Shown one piece after another: positions 56,300 through 64,000 of a DNA stretch of 64,000 bases (the stretch's first letter is position 1; every line of letters starts with the position of its first letter). This DNA comes from an uncultured Lachnospiraceae bacterium (GTDB lineage Bacteria; Bacillota; Clostridia; Lachnospirales; Lachnospiraceae). The stretch covers positions 1 to 64,000 of the forward strand of contig CAMOSN010000001.1 in assembly GCA_946624935.1 (NCBI GenBank), given 5' to 3'. The position numbers and the translations under genes were made by a program. A model generated the notes under the pieces. The model did not search any database. It saw only the letters and a list, made by a program, of their open reading frames with translations, and was not told where the DNA came from.

Positions 56300-57121
56300 T
56301 TATGAAAGCTCCGCAAGTGCCTGGTCATACTCTTCCTGGGTAAGCGCCTTGTTGTGATAACCGGCCTTGTTCTCAGCAAAGCTTACGCCCTTGCCTTTTA
56401 CGGTGTGTGCTACGATTGCGGTCGGCTTGTCGGTGCATTTCTCAGCATCGTCAAGAGCGGTCAGGATCTGCTCCATGTTGTGGCCGTCGATCTCGATCAC
56501 GTTCCAGCCGAAGGCTCTCCACTTGTCAGCTATCGGCTCGGAATTCAGTCTGTCTTTGATGAAGCCCTGTGCCTGCAGGCCGTTGTTGTCGATGATCGCG
56601 CAAAGATTGTTCATCTTCTTCGCGCCGGCTGCCATAGCAGCTTCCCAGATCTGTCCTTCGTCCATCTCGCCGTCGCCTACCAGTACATATACACGGTTGG
56701 GCTTCTCGTCGAGCTTCAGGCCGATCGCCATGCCAAGTCCAAGGGAAAGTCCCTGTCCCAGAGAACCGGTACCTGCTTCGATACCCGGAGTTCCAAGATG
56801 CGGATGGCCCTGCAGATAGAAACCGATATCCTTGCAGTGCGGAAGATCGTCTACCGGGAAGAAACCTCTCTCAGCAAGTGCAGAATACTGCAGGATTGCT
56901 ACATGTCCCTTGGAAAGCAGGAAATAATCTCTTCCTTCCCATTCCGGATTCTTCGGATCCAGTTTCAGCTTGTGGAAATACAGTGCCGCTACCAGGTCAG
57001 CGCTGGAGCAGCTTCCGCCTACATGTCCGGCCACGCCGACACCGATGCACTTGATGCAGTCACGTCTGAGCAGCTGGCCCTTTTCCTCGAGTGATTTGAT
57101 CAGCTCTTTACTGTATGCCAT
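56300..57121 (-). CDS. Transketolase N-terminal subunit
   Basis: GHVGGSCSSADLVAALYF; GSLGQGLSLGLGMAIG; LVGDGEMDEGQIWEAAM (TPP motif). Confidence 0.93.
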   Translation of the reverse strand: MAYSKELIKSLEEKGQLLRRDCIKCIGVGVAGHVGGSCSSADLVAALYFHKLKLDPKNPEWEGRDYFLLSKGHVAILQYSALAERGFFPVDDLPHCKDIGFYLQGHPHLGTPGIEAGTGSLGQGLSLGLGMAIGLKLDEKPNRVYVLVGDGEMDEGQIWEAAMAAGAKKMNNLCAIIDNNGLQAQGFIKDRLNSEPIADKWRAFGWNVIEIDGHNMEQILTALDDAEKCTDKPTAIVAHTVKGKGVSFAENKAGYHNKALTQEEYDQALAELS

Positions 57122-57204
57122 GATATTGTCCCTCCTGTGGTTCATAGCAATCCATTTGGTTCTTCCTGTATCTGCGGCTACAGAATTGATCTGTAAGCTG
57201 TAAG

Positions 57205-57253
57205 CTGTATAACAGGTTGGTTACAGTATAGTATAGTTCCATATTCTTGTCAA
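57205..57253 (-). promoter_or_regulatory. Candidate transketolase-operon promoter and operator
   Basis: Minus strand TTGACA (57253-57248), 17-bp spacer, TATACT (57230-57225); CTGTTATACAG (57215-57205) just downstream. Confidence 0.55.
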
Positions 57254-57424
57254 TTGTGCAATCTCCATAATAGTTTGTCTTCCATTTATACACTTTCAAC
57301 AAAGCATTTCCATTGACATTCCAGGTTCCTCAAAGTAAAATCATGGGAAGATGATTCACTCTCATACTTTAAGAAAATGATCCATGTCAAACAGGATTAC
57401 GGAAAGCAGAGGCACAGGCCGATT

Positions 57425-58111
57425 ATGCAGATCACACCTATTCAAAAAGTCAATGTCGTTGAAGAAATCTTTGAGCAGCTGGAATCCATGCTGATCGAAG
57501 GCACCTGGAAACCCGGGGATAAAATACCGTCCGAAAACGAGCTTTCCGAGACCTTCGGAGTCAGTAGGATGACTGTCCGGCAGGCTCTTCAGAAAATGAA
57601 GGCACTTGGCCTGATCGAGACCCGTTCCGGCTCCGGCTCCTATGTCCGGCAGGTAAACCCCGACGACAGCCTTCAGGACCTGGTTCCTCTGATGGTTCTG
57701 GGAGATACCTCCCAGCAGCAGGTATTCCAGTTCCGCGAGATCATTGATGCGGAAAGCATCCGGATCGCGACGCCCATCGCTACGACGGAGGATCTCTCCC
57801 GTCTGGAGGAACTCCTTGGAAAGATGAAGCAGTCCGCCGACAATGGTGACGGAGAAAAATTCTCGGAATACGATCTGAAATTCCACATGGGAATTGTCGA
57901 GATCACCGGCAATCCGCTGATCATCCGGACCAATCAGATCCTTCAGGCAGTTCTTGCCGAATCCATGAACTCCGTGATCGAAAAAATGCGCTTTGCTCCC
58001 GGACTGGACTATCACGAAAAAATCCTGAACGCCATGAAGGACAAAGACGCGCATCTTGCGGAGAAGCTCATGCGGGAACACATCCGTCAGAATTATCATT
58101 ACTTCGAATAA
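57425..58111 (+). CDS. GntR-family (FadR/FCD-type) transcriptional regulator
   Basis: WKPGDKIPSENELSETFGVSRMTVRQALQKMKALGLIETRSGSGSYV; FCD-like C-terminal domain. Confidence 0.92.
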   Translation: MQITPIQKVNVVEEIFEQLESMLIEGTWKPGDKIPSENELSETFGVSRMTVRQALQKMKALGLIETRSGSGSYVRQVNPDDSLQDLVPLMVLGDTSQQQVFQFREIIDAESIRIATPIATTEDLSRLEELLGKMKQSADNGDGEKFSEYDLKFHMGIVEITGNPLIIRTNQILQAVLAESMNSVIEKMRFAPGLDYHEKILNAMKDKDAHLAEKLMREHIRQNYHYFE

Positions 58112-58166
58112 TGCGAATATTGCGAAACATTCGAATCATATGAATAATGCCAATCCCGCGATCCTG

Positions 58167-58205
58167 CAGGGACTGCCCTCTTTACGGAGGCCAGTCCCTG
58201 TTTTT
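58167..58205 (+). terminator. Rho-independent terminator of gntR
   Basis: CAGGGACTG...CAGTCCCTG followed by TTTTT. Confidence 0.85.
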
Positions 58206-58217
58206 ATGACAGCATCA

Positions 58218-58988
58218 TTACAGGCAGGCGTCCCAGCCGCCGTCCACATAGATCGTCTGGCCGCTGATGTAATCGGCTGCATTGGAAGCAAGCATTACTG
58301 CAACACCGGCAAGGTCCTTTGTCGGATCTCCCCATCTGCGCAGCGGCACCTCGCTCTTGACCCATGCATCAAATTCCGGATCCTCCGAGAGTGGCTTTGT
58401 CAGATCCGTAAGGAAATAGCCGGGTCCGATTGCATTGACATTGATGTTGTACTGACCCCATTCCGTAGCCATGGACTTGGTCAGCGTTACGATTCCACCC
58501 TTGGCGGCGCAGTAATTACCGATATTCGGACGGACCATCATTGCATTGATCGAAGAAATATTGACGATCTTTCCGTAGTTTCTCTTGATCATGCCTCTTG
58601 CAACCGCTCTGCCGGTGATAAATGCACCGGTAAGGTTGACATCGATGACCTTCCGCCAGTTCTCCACCGGCATATCGATCAGCAGATCCCGTTTATGGAT
58701 TCCCGCATTGTTGACCAGAATATCGATCGGTCCGACCTCGTTCTCGATCCGGCTGACCGCCGCTTCTACCTGCTCTTCGTTCGAAATATCGAAGGCATAG
58801 CCGGGAACTTCATGCCCTTCCTCCTTCAGCGCAGCGGTGGCTTTATCCAGCGCGGCCTGGCTGATATCGCTCAGCACAACCTTTGCACCAGCCTGCAGCA
58901 TACCTCTTGCGATCTGGTTGCCCAGTCCCTGCGCACTTCCGGTGACAAGTGCAATATGCCCCTCAAGTGAAAACATGTTTGTTGTCAT
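58218..58988 (-). CDS. SDR-family oxidoreductase (gluconate 5-dehydrogenase-like)
   Basis: TGSAQGLGNQIAR; NNAGIHKRD; YCAAKGGIVTLTKSMATEW; ISGQTIYVDGGW. Confidence 0.9.
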   Translation of the reverse strand: MTTNMFSLEGHIALVTGSAQGLGNQIARGMLQAGAKVVLSDISQAALDKATAALKEEGHEVPGYAFDISNEEQVEAAVSRIENEVGPIDILVNNAGIHKRDLLIDMPVENWRKVIDVNLTGAFITGRAVARGMIKRNYGKIVNISSINAMMVRPNIGNYCAAKGGIVTLTKSMATEWGQYNINVNAIGPGYFLTDLTKPLSEDPEFDAWVKSEVPLRRWGDPTKDLAGVAVMLASNAADYISGQTIYVDGGWDACL

Positions 58989-59018
58989 TTCTTCATCGCT
59001 CCTGGAAACATTTTTTGA

Positions 59019-59771
59019 TTAATAGCAGGTTACACCGCCGTCAACAGGCAGAGATACACCATTGATAAAGCTTGCTTCTTCGCTGGCCAGATACAGCACT
59101 GCATTTGCCACATCCGCTGCGGATGCAAGTCTTCCCAGCGGTACCTCGCCAAGGCGTTCCGCTTTGCGCTCCGGATCCTTGAACAGCACTTCCACAAGCG
59201 GAGTGTGCACGGTGCTGGGATGGATGGAATTGCAGCGGATATTGTCTTTTCCGTAACGGGATGCGATCGCTTTTGTAAGCATGGTCACAGCACCCTTGGA
59301 AGCGGTATATGCTTCCGGTGTATATTTATGACCGATCAGACCGCATACGGAGGAAGTGTTGATGATGCTGCCGCCGCCCTGCTTACGCATAACTGGGATC
59401 GCATACTTTGTGCCAAGGAACACAGATCCGGTGTTGACCTTCATCATCGTGCACCACTCTTCGATCGTCATTTCTTCCACAGGTTTACGGATGTTGATGC
59501 CTGCATTGTTGACCACCACATCGAGCTTTCCTGTCTTTTCCACGGCAAAGTCAACAGCAGCCTTCCAGTCCGCTTCACTGGTCACATCGGCTTTGATGAA
59601 CCATGCTTTTCCGCCATCCGCGTTGATGGATGCAGCAGTCGCCTCTCCCTTTTCCGCATCCAGATCCACGATAATGATCTGTGCGCCGTTGTCTGCAAGA
59701 AGACGCGCCATCTCGCTTCCAAGTCCGCCGCCTGCTCCAGTAATCAGAATGGTTTTATCTTTTACCGTCAT
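59019..59771 (-). CDS. SDR-family oxidoreductase
   Basis: TGAGGGLGSEMARLLA; VVNNAGINIRKP; YTASKGAVTMLTKAIA; PVDGG. Confidence 0.92.
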   Translation of the reverse strand: MTVKDKTILITGAGGGLGSEMARLLADNGAQIIIVDLDAEKGEATAASINADGGKAWFIKADVTSEADWKAAVDFAVEKTGKLDVVVNNAGINIRKPVEEMTIEEWCTMMKVNTGSVFLGTKYAIPVMRKQGGGSIINTSSVCGLIGHKYTPEAYTASKGAVTMLTKAIASRYGKDNIRCNSIHPSTVHTPLVEVLFKDPERKAERLGEVPLGRLASAADVANAVLYLASEEASFINGVSLPVDGGVTCY

Positions 59772-59820
59772 TGTACCTCTTCCTTTCTTAAATTCATGTT
59801 AAATTTGCTGCTACTTATAC

Positions 59821-59847
59821 AAAGCCCGCTGTTGCAGCGGGCTTTTG
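59821..59847. terminator. Terminator-like hairpin downstream of tctA
   Basis: AAAGCCCGCT-gttgc-AGCGGGCTTTT. Confidence 0.65.
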
Positions 59848-59889
59848 TAACGATTTGGGATGCTTTGTCAAAAGCAGTACGACATCCTG

Positions 59890-61392
59890 TTATTTTTTCG
59901 CGCTGGCCAGCTCTTCTTTCGTACTCTTCACGGTCTTGATGGTACCGGAGATCAGGGAGTAAAGCACTACCACGATCAGGATATCACCAACCACACGGGT
60001 AAGGACCGAACCGCTCATGGTCAGCGACTGACGGAAGTTGATATCGGCCGTTCCACCCAGGATCAGGCCCAGGGTCAGCGGCGCCAGCGGGAAATTGAGC
60101 TTTCGCAGGATGAAGCCGATCACACCGAACACCAGCATCAGCTTTACATCGAACAGATTGGTACGGGAAGCGTATGCACCCACGACCGTAAGGGTCACGA
60201 TGATGGGCATGAGCAGTTTACGGTTGATCTGCAGGATCTTAACCATCGGCTTGGTGAGCACAAGGGCAAGGCCAAGCATAACAATGGCTGCAACCATCAG
60301 CGTAAGACCGACGGTGTACATGAAGCTCGGGCTCTTTACGGTAAGCATGGGTCCGGGCTGAATACCGTGCAGGTTCAGGGCTGCCAGGAACATAGCCGCC
60401 TGGGTACTGCCGGGAATTGCCAGGGTCAGCATGGGGATCATGGCACCGGGGATACACGCATTGTTCGCTGTCTCGGAGCAGGCAAGTCCTTCAAAGGAGC
60501 CTTTGCCGAATTCTTCCTTGTTTTTGCTGCTGGACTTACCGGTCGAATAGGAAAGCCATGCCGCAATATCTTCGCCGGCACCGGGGATCGCTCCGATGCC
60601 GCAGCCGATCAGCGTGGAACGAAGCAGCGGCTTCATCAGCGCCCGGAATTCCTCCTTATTGGGAAGGATCGTGCCCATATCCGAGTTTACCTCAAACGGC
60701 GTTCGATCCTGCAGAACCGTCAGCACCTCAGCGATGCCGAACAGACCGATCAGCGCGGGGATCAGCTCGACGCCGCTGCGCAGCTGGGAAATGAATACGA
60801 AACGTCCGCTGTTGTACATCGATTCCACACCGATCAGAGCAACGAAGAAGCCCATAAAACCGGCCAGCCAGCCCTTCAGTGGCGAGCAGTCCACGGAAAG
60901 GTTGCCGCAGATGGTGATGCCGAAGATCGCCAGAAGGAACATTTCCCATTTACCGAACTTCAGCGCGATGCTGGAAAGGAACGGCGTTGCGATCATCATG
61001 ATCACGCAGGAAAGAATCGTGCCCAGGCAGCTGGCCAGAACACCACCGAACAGTGCTTTGCCGCCTTTTCCCTTTTTAGCCAGCGGGTACCCGTCCAGAG
61101 CCGTCGCTGCAGCATTCGGAGTACCGGGAATGTTCAGCATGATCGCGGAGAACAGTCCGCCGGAAACAGCGCCTACATACACGCCGAGCATAAATGCCAC
61201 GGCCTGATCCGAAGGCAGTGTGTAGGTCAGGTTGATCAGAAGCGCCAGTGCCATGGTGCCGGTCAGACCGGGGATGGCACCCACCACCAGGCCGAGAAGT
61301 ACAGCACCGGCAACGATCAGAAGGTTCCATCCTTCAAACACTCCGCCGGCTGCCACTGCCAGGAGGCTGAATTGTTTTAAGATTCCACCCAT
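59890..61392 (-). CDS. tctA: Tripartite tricarboxylate transporter large membrane subunit (TctA)
   Basis: GLVVGAIPGLTGTMALALLINLTY; IPGTPNAAATALDGYPLAKKGKGGKALFGGVLASCLG; multi-TM. Confidence 0.95.
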   Translation of the reverse strand: MGGILKQFSLLAVAAGGVFEGWNLLIVAGAVLLGLVVGAIPGLTGTMALALLINLTYTLPSDQAVAFMLGVYVGAVSGGLFSAIMLNIPGTPNAAATALDGYPLAKKGKGGKALFGGVLASCLGTILSCVIMMIATPFLSSIALKFGKWEMFLLAIFGITICGNLSVDCSPLKGWLAGFMGFFVALIGVESMYNSGRFVFISQLRSGVELIPALIGLFGIAEVLTVLQDRTPFEVNSDMGTILPNKEEFRALMKPLLRSTLIGCGIGAIPGAGEDIAAWLSYSTGKSSSKNKEEFGKGSFEGLACSETANNACIPGAMIPMLTLAIPGSTQAAMFLAALNLHGIQPGPMLTVKSPSFMYTVGLTLMVAAIVMLGLALVLTKPMVKILQINRKLLMPIIVTLTVVGAYASRTNLFDVKLMLVFGVIGFILRKLNFPLAPLTLGLILGGTADINFRQSLTMSGSVLTRVVGDILIVVVLYSLISGTIKTVKSTKEELASAKK

Positions 61393-61410
61393 AGATATTT
61401 CCTCCCCTTT

Positions 61411-61902
61411 TTATGGCATGGTGATATTGAATCCGAGCTTAAATGCATAGTAAACAATGGCAGACATTGCAATCGCGATAATGATCGAGATCCACCACTG
61501 CTTCATCGCCTTCAGATAAAGGAAATTGGCAATGAGATAAATGGACGTAGCAATAATAAAATGCATACGGCCCAGAAGCCCCCAGATGTAAACGACCATC
61601 ATCAGAATCAGAATCAGAACACGTACTGTTCCGTCACTGGTGACAAACTCCTTCAGGAAAGCTCCGTTCATCACTTCCTTGAACTCCGTAAGCCCGCCCA
61701 GCTTGAATCCGATAAATGCAAGCACTGCGCCGAGCAGAATGATCACTCCGCCGACAATTGCCGGGAAGAAACCGGGAGCATCCAGGAAGGTGTTATAGAT
61801 TTTCATATTCAGCGCGTCGACAACGATAAAAATGCCGAACAGCACAAGCAGAATACCGCTGACAAAATCCTTTGCCGCGCTTCTCTCTTTCTTTTCCTGC
61901 AT
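61411..61902 (-). CDS. tctB: Tripartite tricarboxylate transporter small subunit (TctB)
   Basis: Four-TM small protein adjacent to tctA. Confidence 0.85.
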   Translation of the reverse strand: MQEKKERSAAKDFVSGILLVLFGIFIVVDALNMKIYNTFLDAPGFFPAIVGGVIILLGAVLAFIGFKLGGLTEFKEVMNGAFLKEFVTSDGTVRVLILILMMVVYIWGLLGRMHFIIATSIYLIANFLYLKAMKQWWISIIIAIAMSAIVYYAFKLGFNITMP

Positions 61903-62038
61903 GTTTATTTTTCCTCATTAAAAGCAGAACCAGGGGGATACAGCAGATGATATATCCCCGACACTCGTAAAAGGAGCGCCGCGGCGCAGCGCCTGCAACG
62001 CTCCTCTATGATCCTATGTCGGTAAAACCGCTTGCAGC

Positions 62039-63091
62039 TTATTGATAAGCTTCGCAGGTAGTCTTAACGGTTTCCCAATCGTACTCTTCCAGAGTCGGGA
62101 TGCCATAGTCGGCAGGATTGCCTTCGCCAAGTCCTGCATTGAACAGCGTCCAGGAATAACCGGAGATGGAGTAGGACATGAACTTGTCAGCTTCTTCGCC
62201 GGTCAGGCCAATGATGTTGAAGCCTTTTTCTGCAGCGAAATCCTTCACAGCGTCGGTTTCGATTGCAGCATTGAAAGCTTCCACGAGTGCGTCCACGATT
62301 TCCTGCGGGGTGTCACGCGGGATCATGATCGGCCAGGTCTCGTTCAGGTTCGGGATATTCTCGGTGCCTTCCACCTCTGTAGTAACAGAAGGAGTTGTCA
62401 CACCGATGCCGGTGAACTCAAACGGATCAGCACAGGTAACAAAGATCGGAACCAGCATATCGCCGTTCAGATAATCGATAACGGAAGACAGTGAGCCGGC
62501 ACCAACCATAACATCGCCTGCGATGCAGCCTACTGCTGCGTCCGCGCAGGAACCGAACACGCTGTAAGCCGGAGCTGCAACGCCCTTGGCAGCGCAGATC
62601 GCTTCAAACTGGGTGTGCGGACCATTACCGTAAGCACCGATACCGAAGCTGTTGCCCTCAGCAAGATAGTTGAACAGATCTTCTGTCGTAGCTACGCCTG
62701 AATCCTTATTGGCGAATACGACTGCCGGGCCGGAATAGGGATGGAAGGAGATCCAGTCCTGCCAGCTGGACTCGGAGTAATTGTAGATCGGATAGGAAGA
62801 AAATCCGCCGGTACCGGTCGCGAACATGCTGTAGCCGTCATGCGGCTGTTCCAGAACATAGTCGCAGGCCACTGCAGAATTGGCACCTTCCATGTTGACA
62901 CAGTTGATGTTTTCGCCAAGATAATTAGCCATCTCAGCCACTACAGGACGAACAGCCGTATCGGTTCCGCCGCCGGCACCGTAACCGATATAAACGGTCG
63001 GTGTGCCGTTTCCGAAAACAGCCGCCATTGCAGCCGTGCTGCCGGTGAATACCAGCGCAAGACCCATAGCCATTGCAACAAGTTTTTTCAT
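62039..63091 (-). CDS. tctC: Tripartite tricarboxylate transporter substrate-binding protein (TctC)
   Basis: Signal peptide MKKLVAMAMGLALVFTGSTAAMA; YIGYGAGGGTDTAVRPVV; full-length. Confidence 0.93.
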   Translation of the reverse strand: MKKLVAMAMGLALVFTGSTAAMAAVFGNGTPTVYIGYGAGGGTDTAVRPVVAEMANYLGENINCVNMEGANSAVACDYVLEQPHDGYSMFATGTGGFSSYPIYNYSESSWQDWISFHPYSGPAVVFANKDSGVATTEDLFNYLAEGNSFGIGAYGNGPHTQFEAICAAKGVAAPAYSVFGSCADAAVGCIAGDVMVGAGSLSSVIDYLNGDMLVPIFVTCADPFEFTGIGVTTPSVTTEVEGTENIPNLNETWPIMIPRDTPQEIVDALVEAFNAAIETDAVKDFAAEKGFNIIGLTGEEADKFMSYSISGYSWTLFNAGLGEGNPADYGIPTLEEYDWETVKTTCEAYQ

Positions 63092-63193
63092 TAGAGATGT
63101 CCTCCTTTTACAAGATTTTGTCCGACCAGCGGACGATTGATCCAGAAGATGGCTTTTTAAACCGATCTGCCGGACCCCTACCCTATGATACCG

Positions 63194-63249
63194 AACTGTA
63201 CTCAACAGTTGATAGTTAAAGTATATAATAATATCCGAAGGATTGTCAA
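63194..63249 (-). promoter_or_regulatory. Candidate tctC promoter and operator
   Basis: Minus strand TTGACA (63249-63244), 18-bp spacer, TATACT (63225-63220); AACTGT-actca-ACAGTT (63194-63210) just downstream. Confidence 0.6.
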
Positions 63250-63490
63250 TTCTTTTTCATTTCCGATGGCATATTTAACAAATCCCTTTACAGGAACCGG
63301 TGGTGTTCTTGTTGAAATGACTTATTCTGAAACAATTATCACATTGTTATCTGTCATAATATTAAAATATAATACGTACAATATTCTGACATCGAAGGCG
63401 GGCCCTTCCAAGACGTGAAAAATCGATCCCGTACGAAGGAAGGACCGGTGGAATATATCATTTGTCGGAGCGTTCCCGGGACCGCAGACT

Positions 63491-63525
63491 ATAAAAGCGC
63501 CTCCAGGGAATATACCTGGAAGCGC
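63491..63525 (-). terminator. Rho-independent terminator of hpf
   Basis: AGCGC-CTCCAGG-gaatata-CCTGGAA-GCGCT; TTTT on the minus strand. Confidence 0.7.
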
Positions 63526-63575
63526 TGCAGTTCAAACAGTCAGTGGTTCACTCCGTAATATATGCGAAAGGTCTG

Positions 63576-64000
63576 TCAGAATTCCGGCTCGATCAGTCCG
63601 TAAGTATTGCCCTTTCTTTTATAGACCACATTGATTTCATCGGTCTCGGCATTACAGAATACAAAGAAGCTGTGTCCGAGAAGCTCCATCTGTACACAGG
63701 CATCCTCGGGATACATGGGCTTGATATCGAACTTTTTGGTGCGGACGATTTTCACTTCTTCCATCGGCTCGCTTTCATTTTCCATGAATTCCTTGCGGAA
63801 ACTGCCGCCGCCGTGATGACGTTCAATGATTTTTTCCCTGTACTTGCGCAGCTGGCGTTCGATCACTTCCTCCACCAGATCGATGGAAACATACATATCA
63901 TTGCTTACCTGTTCCGAGCGGATGATATTGCCCTTAACAGGGATTGTAACCTCAATTTTCTGGCGGCCGCCTTTCTCCACACTCATTGCCACCGAAACTT
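63576..64000 (-). CDS. hpf: Ribosome hibernation promoting factor, long form (partial; 5' end beyond window)
   Basis: VEEVIERQLRKYREKIIERH; C-terminal FDIKPMYPEDACVQMELLGHSFFVFCNAETDEINVVYKRKGNTYGLIEPEF; frame open to window edge. Confidence 0.92.
   Translation of the reverse strand, partial: VSVAMSVEKGGRQKIEVTIPVKGNIIRSEQVSNDMYVSIDLVEEVIERQLRKYREKIIERHHGGGSFRKEFMENESEPMEEVKIVRTKKFDIKPMYPEDACVQMELLGHSFFVFCNAETDEINVVYKRKGNTYGLIEPEF

Noticed and set aside
59860-61380. 506-aa plus-strand ORF opposite tctA (Gln/His/Arg-rich)
   Set aside because: Shadow frame of TctA; composition typical of antisense translation of membrane protein codons.

Overview
64 kb of a low-to-mid-GC anaerobic Firmicute chromosome, most like a Lachnospiraceae/Clostridia acetogen-type genome (inference from gene content). 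All calls come from reading the supplied translations and DNA; no database search was run. Blocks: (1) 0-7.5 kb, Wood-Ljungdahl methyl-branch/corrinoid segment: acsC, acsE, a RACo-type activator, fchA, folD and two DUF3786-like genes. (2) gdhA, two secreted SH3/Fn3-type proteins, an aldo/keto reductase, an MBL hydrolase, and a patatin/TPR/DUF4037-like trio. (3) nrdG, nrdD with a fused redoxin domain, and a trxB-like gene. (4) A tyrosine recombinase, a large hybrid histidine kinase, and an rluD-lspA-aroB-ylmH-sepF-yggS-hlyD block. (5) A rod/division block: dacA, mgsA, rodA, minC, mrdA, mreD, mreC, mreB, radC. (6) An acyl-CoA ligase divergent from iorA-iorB-paaK-ACT. (7) A truncated tctC paralog and pyk. 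(8) An uncharacterised hydroxy-acid module: garR-like, split transketolase, GntR, two SDRs and tctABC. No rRNA, tRNA or CRISPR was recognised. The most notable observations are the NrdD-redoxin fusion with candidate tandem NrdR boxes, the tctC paralog whose reading frame ends inside a terminator, the paired DUF3786 genes around fchA/folD, the five-hairpin acsC-acsE spacer, degenerate minisatellites in 3' UTR positions, REP-like palindromes, and minC without minD/minE.
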